A DNA stretch of 64,000 nucleotides from Boswellia sacra. Taxonomy: Eukaryota; Streptophyta; Magnoliopsida; Sapindales; Burseraceae. The translations under genes were made by a program, and so were the position numbers. Each line of letters opens with the position of its first letter. Position 1 is the first letter of the stretch. Below the pieces are notes generated by a model that did no database searches, had not been told where the DNA came from, and saw only the letters and a program-made list of their open reading frames with translations. This document shows, in pieces, positions 10,487-29,002 of the stretch. The stretch spans positions 62,001-126,000 of the forward strand of contig SNVD02001341.1 of assembly GCA_013180625.2 (NCBI GenBank), written 5' to 3'.

Positions 10487-13400
10487 ATGTCGAAGTCAGC
10501 AACTGCAGCAGCGGAGGCAATGACGGTGCGTGTGCCTTCGTCGGCGACAGCAGCTCAAGAGGGGTTGCCCCGGGCGTCGCTTTACGTCGGCGACCTCCAC
10601 CCCGAGACCACCGAGGCTGACTTGCACGCAGCGTTTTCTGGGATGGGACACGTCGTATCTCTCCACCTCTGCCGCTGCGCCCTGACGGGGAAGAGTCTAT
10701 GTTACGCTTACGTCAACTTCTACCACCACTCCGACGGTAAACAAACAAAGAAACACATTTTCATGTTCTTTTTAAGCATTTGGGTTTCTTTACTCTTTTT
10801 TGCTTGACTTTGCTTCTCTATGTGCAAATGTTCGTTTTTTCTTGGTATTGTTTTTGTTTTTTCTGGGGTTTCTTTGTATGTATAGGAGTTTATAATCTTT
10901 ATATCTTCTCTGTATGTTAATTTTCACAAATAATGAGATATAACGACGTGAAACATAGTACTTGTAATGTTTATCTTGCTGAAGTTGATCGTGAAATTGG
11001 AAATGGAGTACAAACAAACAGAAAAAGTGAAAATAAATGCGCGAATTGTTCGTTGAACGTTGTTTTTCCCTTTTTTATTTCTGGGTTTTTGTGGGTTTTT
11101 TTGGTTTCTCACTGTACATTGATTTATATGTAAACATTGTTTGTTCTTTTGAGTTGCGGGTTGTTTTCTTTGTTTTTGATTTTCTTTTTGGTTTCTTCTT
11201 ACGGGTTTCTTGAAGTGAAAAATCTTTTACGCTGATATCTTTACGTTTCTCAGTCGTTCTAGGTTTTTGTTTATACATTTTTGTTGAGTTGCGATTTGTT
11301 TTCTTTGTTTTTGATTTTCTTTTTGGTTTCTTCTTACGGGTTTCTTGAAGTGAAAAATCGTTTACGCTGATATCTTTACGTTTCTCAGTCATTCTAGGTT
11401 TTTGTTTATACATTTTTGTACGGATTTGTATTTATTGTACTCTTTGAACTCTGTTTCTTGAAACTTGTATCTTTTTTTAAGTTCTTTAGCTTACCATTCT
11501 TTCTTGTCAAATGGGATTTTTTTTGCTGTACTTTCTGAAAGTTTGTCATTTGTAGCAAATGGGTTTCTTTTTGTGGTTTAGGAATTGTGTTTAATCAATG
11601 GTGATAATTTATTAATGTTAATTACTCTGTTTTTTTCAGCATCTAAGGCTATGGCATGTCTGAACTACACTAACTTGAAGGGAAAACCTATGAGGATAAT
11701 GTGGTGCCAGAGAGATCCTTTGTTAAGGAAATGTGGCGTTGGTAATCTCTTCATCAAGAACTTGGATCCCTCAGTCACAGGAATGTGCTTGCTGGGTTTG
11801 TTCTGCCAGTTTGGGACTGTAATTTCTTGCAAGGTAGCTGAAGAAAATGGCAAGAGTAAGGGTTTTGGGTTCGTTCAGTTTGACTCTGAGGAATCTGCCA
11901 GTGCTGCTCGTACTGCTCTGCATGATACTTACTTTCGTGGAAAGAAGTTGTGAGTCTTCTGTTTTTCCTTGGTCTTTTTTTAACATATGTTGTTAACAGT
12001 TGCCAAATTCTCTAATTATATTGATCTCGTGGGAACTTTAGATAGAAATGTATCTGTGTAATTTCTGTGATTTTTGATGATCTTAAAAGGTTTGTTGGTT
12101 TTAGTAGTTAATATCTAACAAAATTATGTTTCCTGCCTTTGCAGATTTGTTTCAAAATTTGTCAAGAAGACTGAGAGGACAGCTACCAGTGAAAACTCAG
12201 ATTTCACCAATCTTTATGTGAAAAATCTTGAAGACATGACAGAGGATGCCCTTAGTGAGATGTTTTCTAAATTCGGGAAGGTCTGTAATGTTGTCATCAT
12301 GAAGGATGGAAAGGGGAAATCAAGAGGCTTCGGGTTTGTCAACTTCCAATCACCAGAAGAGGCCAGAAAGGCTGTAGAGGTCATGAATGGTGCACAAATG
12401 GGTAAATTATTGACTTAGTTTTTCTGTTTCTTTTTGCCTTAAATTCGAGAACTACTGTGGAGAGCAATCTTTCTAATTGTTAAATTCATTTGTGAATCAG
12501 GTTCGAAGATTTTATTTGTAGGAAGGGCTCAAAAGAAAAGTGAGAGGACAGAGATATTAAAACGTGAGTATGAGGAGGCATGCAAATCACATATTCAGAA
12601 GCTGAAGGCCTCAAATCTGTATGTGAAGAACCTCAGTTCCTCTGTTGATGACAACAAACTGCAGGAACTTTTCTGTGGTTTTGGAAGAATAACTTCCAAA
12701 AGAGTGATGCGTCATAATGATGGAACGAGTAAGGGATTTGGCTTTGTGTGCTTCTCCACCCCTGAAGAAGCAAAGAATGCTTTGGATGCACTTAATGGTA
12801 CTCTCTATCTCCCTGTATCTTCTATCTGCCACACTATTCTTTTTGTAGGGTAATTGCTTCCAAAGTAATTTTTATATGGTTCATATTTCTGGTAGGGGCA
12901 AATTTTGAAGGAAGGACTCTCTATGTGGCAATAGCTCAGAGTAAAGAAGTTCGTGAGAAGCAATTAAAGAACTACCATCCCCAATTTCCAAAACTGTCTT
13001 TATATGCTTCCAACTCTGGTGTCACTCCCTCTCAATATGGCTCATATTTTTATGGTTACCATCCTTACTCTCCTCCATTCCCTCTACCACGCCAGCCAGT
13101 CTTCTATCAACATTATGGTACCTACATGGGTTTACAGCATCCTTCTACCACAAAGAATTACCATAAGAACTTCTCATCTAATGTAAGGTTATCTCAATTA
13201 TTTCTGCAATTAGACTTTGATGAAAAATGTTCCCTCTGATTTTATTCTGGATTTCATAACAAAATCACAGATACCAGTGAGACAAACAAATCAGGGGAAC
13301 ACGGAGAATGGCTTGTCTCAGGGGAACATGGGCAATGGCAGGAATTGGGTCTACCTAGAGCCTGTACGTTTTACCTTTCTGTTAGAAAAAGATAAATTTC

Positions 13401-14210
13401 CTTATATTCTACTTCCATTATGCTTTACGTTGACTTTGTTGCGAGTTCCATCTCATTGCATTGCACAACTCTTACCAGCATCGAATCTTGTGGTATTTGT
13501 TTATGGAACTACTAACATAAACCGATACAGTTGATCTCAATTTCGTTATAAACTGTTTCTTAATTAGTGCTAGTACCGTAATGAATTTAAGACTTTATGC
13601 TGTTTTGTGCTAAATTCTTCCTCGCAATTGTTTCCTTTGCTTACTTCACCCCCCTTCTATTTTGCAGTCACTGACATGTTCTACCTCTATCGTTTCTACC
13701 CATGAACTAAGAACTGGGAAAATTATGGGTCAGAAAACTGGACACAAGTTGAAGGGGTGCAGAAGAGGTGAACCTGCTGAAAGTGCCTCCAAAGGAGATG
13801 CTACTGGAAATCTTACTACAGAAAAATCCCCCCTGAACAAGAATATTACTGGAAATGTTCTCCGGCCCTTTGCTGACAACCTTCAGGTTTGTGGTTCTTA
13901 ACCTTCTTCTTCAAGCTTACATTTTCTTTGTGAGAACATGTTGGCTCTATATTTGTGTAAATTTGGCTGCAAGATATGGTTTATATCTACTAATGGATTG
14001 TCACTTTCTCTTTAGCTTGAGTGTGCGTCAAGCATTAATGGACTACTGTTGGAGATGAAGAACTCTGAGATGATCAATCTGCGAAACTCACCAAATTCTT
14101 TGGCTAAACAAGCTAAAAACACAGCTCAGGGTTTGAAGGAGGGCGGCAATGCTCGGAGAAGTGCAGATGGTGATGTTGCTTTGACAAATTCCATCAGCTG
14201 CTTGAGCTAG
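10487..14210 (+). CDS. Polyadenylate-binding protein (four RRMs, divergent C-terminus)
   Basis: Eight exons join in frame: 10487-10736, 11640-11949, 12145-12401, 12501-12797, 12896-13182, 13271-13363, 13668-13886 and 14016-14210, giving 635 aa. RRM1 is about residues 32-108 (SLYVGDLHPETTEADL), RRM2 119-195 (GNLFIKNLD; KGFGFVQF), RRM3 209-286 (TNLYVKNLED; RGFGFVNF) and RRM4 311-388 (SNLYVKNLSS; KGFGFVCF). The family binds the mRNA poly(A) tail in cytoplasm and supports translation and stability. The linker is Tyr/Pro-rich. The C-terminal MLLE (PABC) domain is reduced: only NVLRPFADNLQ and INGLLLEM (about 561-585) recall it, and the tail is unlike the usual one. This resembles the divergent, tissue-restricted plant PABPs (PAB6/PAB7 type) more than the housekeeping PAB2/4/8 class. 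The telo-box leader agrees with a translation role. Confidence 0.9.
11150..11417. repeat. 134-bp tandem duplication in PABP intron 1
   Basis: Units 11150-11283 and 11284-11417 are nearly identical; they begin TGAGTTGCG(G/A)(G/T)TTGTTTTC and end TTTATACATTTTTG. Only a few substitutions separate them, so the duplication is recent. It lies within the 903-bp first intron and does not touch coding sequence. Confidence 0.85.
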
Positions 14211-14724
14211 TAACCCAATGGCATTTGATATTTTTCTTACTTGCTCACTACTCCAGTTTCTGTCAACAATTGTTGGACTCATCAACCTTTATAGGAAGCA
14301 TGATATGATAGTATGGTATTAAAGGGACCAACAAAAGTTATACTTGTTACTATAGACATGGAATAGAGCATTTAGATATTTCTGATTGATTCTTATCCAT
14401 TGTTTGGTTAATTTGATATAATGACCAAAGGTAATGAAAGATATTATTGATCTTCTTATGTTGGATGCCCACGGTAAGGATTTTTCTGCATTTTAGAAGG
14501 AACTTTACTTCTGTACCATTTTACAGAGGCATTAGAAGTCTCTTACTTGTAGATTTTTAAGCCACTTGTGACAATTATTACTCGGTATGAGAGACTGAAA
14601 TTTCTTCTGCTTTTGCTTCACGTAGAATTAAGACAACAAAATAGTAACACACTCATAGTATCAATTATGACGATTAGGAAAGCTCTACAGCATTATGTCC
14701 CAGCCGTGGATTTTGGCATTCTTA
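14211..14724. other. Convergent 3' ends of PABP and GDSL genes
   Basis: About 510 bases between two stop codons facing each other. It should hold both 3' UTRs and polyadenylation sites. No other gene or repeat is seen. Confidence 0.6.
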
Positions 14725-16096
14725 TCAAATGAGGGCTATTCCTTGAACGATCAAGGCATCGGCAAGAACTTGATTAGCAGCTTGGGAAGGATGGACACTG
14801 TCCCAAAACACATATTGACTGGAATTTGAGCATGTTCCAGGCGACTTTGGATTGCACAAAAATACGGTTGTCTCTACAGTCCCTGTTCCACAGCAACCTC
14901 TTGTTGCTTCCACGAAACCTAACAAAACATGACAGTAATTAGTAAGCAATTAATCAATTCACCACCAAAGATTTCCAACAACAGTGGCAAATTTTTTTCT
15001 ACAGTACCAGAGCTCGAAGGAGATTTGACAATATCGTAGAGTGGCTTGAATATATCGAAGATCACAAGTTTTAGATCAGGAAATTGCTTTTGAAGATTTG
15101 CTGCTGCAGAGTTGAGCTTCTTGTTGAATTGTTGGGCATCTGTATTGATTCTAGAGACGCAGCCCCGCTCATGCCATCCAAATAAAGTTCTTGCTAATGG
15201 AAGGCAACCCAATGGTGGCAGTGAAGTCACTCCAAATTTCCTGGCACCCAAACCATACAAGCTCTGTTCCCCAAACAAAGCAACCAATTAAGCCTTCTGT
15301 TTACTTTCGGTTTAACTTGAAAACTAAGAAGTAGAACAGTAGTAAATAGCAAGATATATACCTTAATAAATCCCGAGAAAGTATTGACAAGGATCGAGCC
15401 ATACTGGTCAGGAGTATAGATTTTGTTGAGTAAAGGATTGACGTAGTAGTTCTGAAGATAGTCACCACTCCCTGCACCCACTATGTATATTGCATCCTTG
15501 ATGATTGAAGTGGAATTTTTGCTTACCTTTGCTAGCTTTGACTGGTATTCCTTGTAGTACTGTAACTGCTGAGACAGTGGGATTGCATGCTGCAAAGCAA
15601 AGCACCGTTGTTTAGAGAAAATAAGTTTTTACGTACTAGAGGGCTAAAACAGAATTCTTCATACGTTCGCGATGGATGTTTGGTCATCATAGCCAGCTCC
15701 AGCTGAAGCAAAGTTTGCTCCAATAAGAAGGTTCTTCCCTGAAGCTTGTGGGCTCAGATATGCTGGTGCATAGGTCTTGAAGCCAAGTGTATCAGCTGCA
15801 AAAACAAGTTAAATCAGAAAAACAGAACTTAAACAAGGAGCTAACTTTTACCATTTCTTCTTACCAGTGAAGTCGGTAGCTAATTTCCCATTGCAAAACC
15901 TTCCAGTAGGCTGATGATTGACAAAGTCCTTCCCATAAGGAGGGTAATTAGCCTTGAATAGCGTGGGGAGGTAGTTGTTGTTGCCAACATCTACTGCGGA
16001 GTCCCCAAAAGTTATGATTGCTGGCACAAGAGGTGCTGCATCCTGTGCGGACCCTTTGCTTGTAAGGGCAAATGCCAGGACCAGAATGCAAAACAT
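14725..16096 (-). CDS. GDSL esterase/lipase, secreted
   Basis: Five exons on the minus strand: 16096-15865, 15795-15665, 15589-15362, 15263-15008 and 14918-14725, joining in frame to 346 aa, the usual family length. The ATG at 16096 starts a signal peptide (hydrophobic residues 2-12, cleavage probably after about residue 17). An in-frame stop lies upstream with no other ATG between. Block I is [14 protein letters not shown] with nucleophile Ser33. Block II glycine is in NFASAGAG. Block V is DSVHPS with Asp322 and His325. Block III reads [16 protein letters not shown] where many relatives have Asn in place of the second Gly; I believe the substitution is common in this APG-like subgroup. Such enzymes hydrolyse acyl esters in the apoplast, for instance of cutin or lipid precursors. 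The exact substrate cannot be told from sequence. Confidence 0.9.
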
Positions 16097-17750
16097 ATTC
16101 GTGAACTTCTCTAACAATGGTGCTTGAAGCCTTGCGCTTAGAAACTGACCTTATAATGTAAAGGACATTGACCCCTTTAAAATAAGCCTTAAAGGAGGAG
16201 GATAGAAGTTGAGGCAGGCTATTAAATGAGAGTAGTTCAAGTGACTACATTAGCATTCATGGCATGCCCTTGTTTACAGATGTAACCAGTAACTTCAAAT
16301 CACTTTCTTCTGCTTTTAAGATCTTCTCCTACTCATACATTACACAGAAACCACAATATTGATACCTTCGTACCATGGCAATGAGGTGTGCTTGACCGCT
16401 TGACCTCTGGGTAGTTGAGATGATTAATGGAAGATAGCATTACGAGTTGGAAGCACGAGATGGTTGCATGTGCTGTAGTTAATTTGTCTGCCACATATGT
16501 GCCTTGCATGCGCAGCTACTTGCTCAGCAGTCGCATATAGCCTACATTATTGCTAATTGTTAATTTGGGTTAACTTATATACTTATATCACTTCAAATAA
16601 ATGAATTTATAACACAAAACATACAATATATTCAATCAAACTTCGTACAGTTAACTATTACCCAGTTAGAGGGGCAGTTACAAGACCCAGTCAAATCAAG
16701 TTCTTCAAAAGTATCATGAAATGGATCCGATTTGTTATGTAAAGATCTATCATAATTTCAATTTTGTATCTACCGTCAATGTGGTCCAAGGACTATAAAT
16801 ACAATGTGCAGATCTGCATTAACTAAAACATGTCTATTGGTGTGTGTGATGGGGTGGAATTTATTGATCTGCATTGACTTAATTTACGGAGACATAAAAA
16901 AGGGAAGGTTCTTAGTTTACCTTTTGGTCATCTTTGGTGTGTTCATGGCCAAATTAGAATTATCACAGATTCTGATTGAGTAAATTTTTAGCTGGTTCAT
17001 ATTCTCTTTCCACCAGTCAATCCTTCTAAAGCATACATAACAGGCTTAGTTATGCAACTATATTCTTAAATTAATTAAGAAAGTAGCTGCCCAAGAGTAC
17101 ATAATTAGCTTGATTGGCTAGAGAAATTTCAGGTGAAGCCATATGATGCTGAGATTAACAATTAAAATCCATTTAGGAGCGACTGGATTAGAAAACTAAG
17201 ATACAATCTTTTATATAGTAGGTAATATACAAAGAGGAACATTAAAAGGGGCATGACTCTGGGCTAACAATGGCTCCATCCTCAAAACTTTCATGTTAAG
17301 CTTGTTAATTAATAAGCCTCACCAACTCATCCTCTAGTTCTTAATTGATATTAATTAATAGTAGTTTGGATACACCTAGTTCAATAATTGATCTCAAAGA
17401 TGTTCAAATGTCAACCTGTAGACTAGGGGGGCAAAAAAAAAAAAAAGAGTGTTTATGAGAGGTGTCCAGCCTATGTGAAACCAAAAGTAAATATGATATA
17501 TACCATAGCTATTGTTCTGTAATTCTATTCTAATTACCGAAAAATTATTTTCGAATCATTAACCAAACAACAATCAGAATTGGGCAAACAATTAAAAATG
17601 TATACTAAACTTGGAAAAGGCAATCCATTTCTATTGTTCTGCAAACTGACAATAAAAAGTGATCATTGTTATTGTAAACAAAAATATCCAAAACAATATT
17701 AGAAGTTTAAATTATACAAAACCTACTTACACACTTGAAACACCAACACA
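16097..17750. other. Intergenic; right part is flank of the receptor-kinase array
   Basis: The left part should hold the GDSL promoter. From about 17270 (AACAATGGCTCC... and TTAATTAATAGTAGTTTGG) the sequence matches 28140-28260 and, more weakly, 37405-37530, so it is the downstream flank of a receptor-kinase repeat unit. No gene is seen. Confidence 0.55.
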
Positions 17751-17756
17751 GGGTAG

Positions 17757-18362
17757 CTCTGGCGACAAGATACTGTTCAGTAATTACCTAGTCCTGGGAA
17801 CCATTTCCAATCCAGGCTCAAAACAAGTCTGTTCAATTAAATTGCTTGTACTGATTGTCTTGTTTCTTCCTGTCCGGAAGTTTTCTAGGATCCACCTCTA
17901 TAGCTAAACATTCCTTTAGTTCTGCCAATACATGACTCATGTCTGGTCTTTGAATTGCAGATGGTTGCACACATGACATGGCTATCTCCACAAATTTCTA
18001 AGCAGAAGTTATGCTATATTGTCCTTGTAATCTTGGATCAACAAGGCTTTCGATATCCCCTCTATCAATTAAAGGATTAACGCGTTGAAGTATGTATCTG
18101 TCATTTCCTAGGCTCCTTTTTATTGCAGTTTGGCCAGTGATCAACTCAAACAAAATAACCCCAAAGCTATAAACATCACTTCTCTTGGATCAACAAGACT
18201 TTGGATATCCCCTCTATCAATTAAAGGAGTAACGCGTTGAAGTATGTATCTGTCATTTCCTAGGCTTCTTTTTATTGCAGGCTGGCCAGCGATCAGCTAA
18301 AACAAAATAATCCCAAAGCCATGAACATCACTTCTCTTGTTTATGTGTCCACTTGCATAGGA
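17757..18362 (-). pseudogene. Receptor kinase 3'-end pseudogene (array copy A)
   Basis: Matches the last exon of the intact kinase (20042-20468) throughout: the C-terminal tail, the kinase subdomain XI region and the SDVYSFG region are recognisable on the minus strand. The reading frame is broken by several substitutions and by an internal 152-bp tandem duplication. It ends at the level of the last intron acceptor, and no upstream exons are found, so this copy is only a tail. Confidence 0.85.
18032..18335. repeat. 152-bp tandem duplication inside kinase pseudogene A
   Basis: Units 18032-18183 and 18184-18335 both begin CTTGGATCAACAAG and end AACATCACTTCT. They encode the same stretch of the kinase C-lobe. 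A length of 152 is not a multiple of three, so the duplication shifts the frame. Confidence 0.85.
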
Positions 18363-20041
18363 TCTGTATGGCAAAACAAAAATGATATACGCATTCACCA
18401 AAAAGACTAGATTGATGGAAGAAATTAATTAAAAGTTTAGACAAAATTTCCCATCTTTCAGTAATATTTGGCTTCAATTTTTCTTTATGATGGGACTTGA
18501 TAATCAAGCTGTTGACAGAGAAGAACTAGAGCAAGAGCCCTTCTTTATACTTGATTGAAGATTAATCGATGAATTGAAAGCCTAATGTAGAGTAGTTCAT
18601 ATGCTATAATATAATTTTATAATTTATTAAAATTTTAATTTTTGCAATTTTGGGATTGCAGTTTTGTCACCAGTTGTGACAGTTTACTTAATCATCACAG
18701 TGTTGAAGTGTTTCAAAACTAGTTAATGAATCCACATGCTGTACGCTTGTGTTCCTATTTTAGTTCCAGTTCTAACCACTTGTCCCATCAATAGATGGAT
18801 ATGGTCTCTATCAATCTTTGTAACATTTAGGATTCAGAAAATGCATGTATAGATCGGAAAGGAGTATTTTAATGATGTAGACTTGAGTGTCTCACTGACT
18901 CACTCCAATCCAGAAAGAGTTCTCAATGCTTGTTGCTTGTGTTACATTACAGGTGTCAATATCTACTCGGTTTGGAATCTTACTGTCATAAAAGGTAGGA
19001 TGTGCATATTACGATGGGTATATATATTTTAACTCTCGTTGCATATGAGGATGGTTTGAATAAGTTTTATGGAATTATTTAAGGGTTTTGTCACAATTTT
19101 AAAAGGAAATTATAAATGAAAGAAGAAAAGAAAACAGTGAAGTGGGTTGTATTTTAACATGACTCCTATCAAATTTTCCTATAAATCAGCAGATGACTGC
19201 TTTTTCACGCATGCTTGACTTCAACATGCCTTGGCCGGTTGGGCGCCTTGACCCAAGAATTGTCCTTTACCATATTGTCATTATCTTACCCTATATGGAA
19301 CAACGATAATCCATATTGTCATTATCTTACCCTATATGGAACAACGATAATCGGTGCAATGACCTACATGTGATATTTTATGCTGTGAATGATACTTTGT
19401 GGTTTTCATAAAACCTTGAGAGACCACTCATTTGGACACATTATTTGTTTGTTCAAACAAAGTGTGGGAGACCATTGGATGTTTTATATTCAAGTTCAAA
19501 GTGAGTAACATTGTGCTAAGCGAGATCATGAAGTGCCGTACACAATGTAAAGTGCTACATGTAGGTCATTACAATCCGAATATAAACTAAAATTCTTAAA
19601 GTTCACATCAAACCTGATAAAAAAGTAGCATGCATATAACATCTAACTTTCATTGGCAAGTGAAAAATTTGTGCAAAAAAAAAAAAAAAGTATGTGGAAA
19701 TTTGTAAAAAAGAAAAAAAACAGTTGATTTTCAGATTTGTAACAAGCATCTCCTCTAGTTTTTTTTTTTCAATTTTAATTTTAAGTTTTTCAATTCAAGT
19801 CCTGATATGTTTTGGATTCTAATACAATATTGAAAACACAACTAGAAATCTTTGAACTCTGTATATCCCAACACTTGTTAAACATGAAAAGACTCCAAAC
19901 CAACATGATACAACATGAGGCAAAATTTATTGTAAACAATGTAATTTTTTTCATTAAAATTAAACATATCAAGTAAAGTGCTCAAATATATATAATTAAA
20001 CACAACACAAGGTAGCTTTAGGACAAGATATTGATCAGTAA
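18363..20041. other. Spacer between array copies A and B
   Basis: Non-coding. 18900-19260 and 19570-20040 align with 28440-28860 and 28890-29830, the flank of array copy C (shared landmark CCTTGGCCGGTTGGG). It contains a 41-bp tandem duplication (19270-19351) and an imperfect inverted pair, GCAATGACCTACATGT near 19356 and ACATGTAGGTCATTAC near 19557. Confidence 0.55.
19270..19351. repeat. 41-bp perfect tandem duplication
   Basis: Two identical copies, each starting CCATATTGTCATTATC and ending CAACGATAAT, lie head to tail at 19270-19310 and 19311-19351. Confidence 0.9.
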
Positions 20042-26187
<6,146 letters not shown>

Positions 26188-27930
26188 TTTGCTCTTCTTT
26201 GTGTCAGATTCTGAGCAGTCTCTCAGTTAATTGCTATATGTGTATTTATATCGATGATCCTTATGGCAATGGGTCAATTATTAGTCAATTTTCTTTTATT
26301 GCCAGAAAACATGTTCGCATTCAAGAAGCTGCCTTCGAACTTAGTAGTTTATATATATGTCCAACAAATTGGCGGATGTCACGGAAAAGACTGATGTTAT
26401 GGTGCCTGCTTCCAACTTTTGCCAGGTTTTAAAAGCTTCCTAAACCAAAATGACAACAAGTGGGTATGATATAGAATATCGTTATTATTATTTACAATCA
26501 ATTTGTTTAATAATATAAAATGAAAATAAAAGTCAATTCTTGAGGACCCTTTTAAGAAATGGTAAAATTATTATCATTATATTTTTTTATATTGTCTACT
26601 TAAGTGTTGAGCTATAGAAATGTTTTATTAATTAGATAGATATATAGTGCTAGAAAGTGGGTGGATGTGATGCTAAATGCTCATCGAGTGAACTAGATAA
26701 TATTAGAAAGTTGCTGGGTGATGCTAAATAATGCCTATCGAGTAGTGTATCAAATTGGCCATTATTAGGTCTATAATTAGAAAATTAAGGGTACAGTTGT
26801 ACTTAAATTCGAACCTATTAAAGCATCTAAATTTCTTAAAATGTTACTATTTCTCAAAAACCCTTCAAAACTTGCATTTTTATTTTGAATTTATCCATAT
26901 AAATAGCGTCCATCTGGGTTTTCGACAACAATATTTTGTTTTTGTGTTGATGTAAAGGGGTGTAACAAATAGTCAAGAACTTGTAGACTACGATTATGCT
27001 AACTCAAAAGGAATTCAACCATCAAATTATGAAAGCAAATTTATGCATATATTAATCATCATCTAAGGAGCTAGCAGTAGTGCGAATATCAAATAATTAA
27101 CCTTGGAAAATTTTGTGGTTTGAGATGATTGGCTCTGAATAATTATAAAACAATGTAGTTTAGTTTACACGATAATGACCAAAAGACTTTTCAACCAATG
27201 AATGATTTCAAGCAGGCTTGGCCAGTTGGACACATGTACCATAATTGCCACCCAGCTACACGTTAAGGAAATTTTTCCAGCTACAAAACAAGGACTATGC
27301 AATTGTCTAGGTTTCATATTGCGCTCACATGCATGTTACAGTTGATAAATTATCAGCATATGCATAACTTTATGTTTCCAAGCTAAAGGTGTAGCGTTTG
27401 GTTGCATAAAAACTCACTGGACTGACCCTTCTTTGAGGTCATCAAGCCGATTTATTGACCAACTTTTAGCTAGCTATAACGTATGGGAAGGTGAAGAGGA
27501 ATTGATGACTCGACCACATATCTCTCAGTGCCTCATTTTCACATGTTTGCCTTGCCTCTAGCTAGAGAGTTTCATACTGGCATGTGATGGCAAACTTTAA
27601 CCATATGGCTTTCAATTCTTGAGCTTATTCACGTGCAATTTCCATCTCTAGACGCTCTATTAATTCTATCAGCAATGTAAATTGATGGTACACACCCTAT
27701 TGCAGTTTCTACAGCTTTCCAAACAGAATTAATGTCTAAATTTCCTATTCGTACTTATGTGATTATGTGCTTTGAGGCTTTCAAATACGGTATGCAGTTG
27801 TGAAAAAAAAAAAAAGTTACACTCTGCCTGGGCGACTAAACTATATTCTAAAATAAATGCATTAGGCAACTGCCCAGGAGTTCAGGTTGGCTACAGAGAT
27901 TTCAGGAACGAATCCAGGATTTTAAATTTA
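26188..27930. other. Promoter and upstream region of the intact kinase
   Basis: The whole stretch to about 27600 is duplicated at 51172-52778 upstream of array copy E. A block at about 26353-26386 (GTCCAACAAA, then GGATGTCACGGAAAAG), 165-200 bases before the ATG, also survives at 35310-35345, 47908-47940 and 51343-51376. This makes it the most persistent part of the promoter. No gene is seen. Confidence 0.6.
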
Positions 27931-28020
27931 GGGACAGAAACAGACTAGAGGGCCATAATGCAAAGACTAACATTAAAATTAATCCGGGGGCTATATTTAA
28001 GTGTACCATATATATATATC

Positions 28021-28075
28021 TGTGTGTGTCGGCTGTGTGTGTGTGTGTGTGTGTGTATGTATGCAGACATGCATG

Positions 28076-28110
<35 letters not shown>

Positions 28111-28112
28111 AT
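28021..28112. repeat. (GT)n/(TG)n microsatellite
   Basis: Two long GT runs separated by a GTATGTATGCAGACATGCATG spacer. Open frames across it are low-complexity artefacts. Confidence 0.95.
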
Positions 28113-28139
28113 GCGCAAGGGGATATTCAAAAGGGCATG

Positions 28140-28995
28140 CCTCAAAGCCTAACAATGGCTCCGTTCAGAGCATCATGTTAAACTTGTTTATATAAATAAG
28201 TCTAACCCACTCATTCTTTCATTCCTAAGTGATATATATTAATTAATAGTAGTTTGGTGATATTCGGTTCAAGAGCAAATTGACTTGGGTGTTCCTTAGT
28301 TTGGGTTTCTAGATGCAACCCTAAAGTGTAATAATTAAAAAAAATCTGAAAATTAAAAGAAATGTTCTCACTCTTTAATTTTATAAAATCTTGGAAAATA
28401 ATCTTTGTATTTCCATGATTTAGAGTTGAGTGTCTCACATCAAATTCAAAATAGAGTCGTTAAAGCTTGCATATGGACTATATATTTACTATAGGTGTCA
28501 CATACCATTTGACTATCTACTTGTTTTGGACTCTGATTGTTACAATAGCTGGGATGCACACATCACAAATGGCTATGTTAAACTCTCTTTTCATATGAGG
28601 AGATTTTAATAAATTTTATGAAATTTTTAAAGGGTTTCTCACAATTTTAAAAGGAAATTATAATTTTTTAACAAAAAAAATTGGAGGGTAATTTCTTAAA
28701 AAAAAAATTGAAACCATTGAAATGTTGTTGTATTTTAACATGACTCATCAAATTTTCTCTAGTAAATCATCGAATGACCACTTTTTCAGCCATGCTTGAC
28801 CTCAAGATGCCTTGGCCGGTTGGGTGGGCACCTTGACCCCATAATTGCTCTTTTCCACATCTTAACTAATCACTTGCTTACCACAATATAGAACAAGGAT
28901 TACTGGGCATAAACTAGAATTCTTAGAATCTCACATCACGGTTGATGAAAAGTAGCATGTTTATGCATTTAACTTCTCAAGTTTTCAAGCTAAAT
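28140..28995. repeat. Downstream flank of receptor-kinase copy C
   Basis: Non-coding sequence aligning with 17270-17400 and 18900-19640. It includes AACAATGGCTCC, TTAATTAATAGTAGTTTGG, TTTTCAGCCATGCTTGAC and CCTTGGCCGGTTGGG. It shows that a second repeat unit lies directly upstream of the intact kinase. Confidence 0.6.
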
Positions 28996-29002
28996 GTATA
29001 GT

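Noticed and set aside
11075..11413. Lys/Thr-rich antisense frame with internal repeat
   Set aside because: It is the reverse strand of the 134-bp intron duplication in the PABP gene.
27945..28195. Cys/Val-rich small proteins
   Set aside because: Translations of a GT microsatellite.
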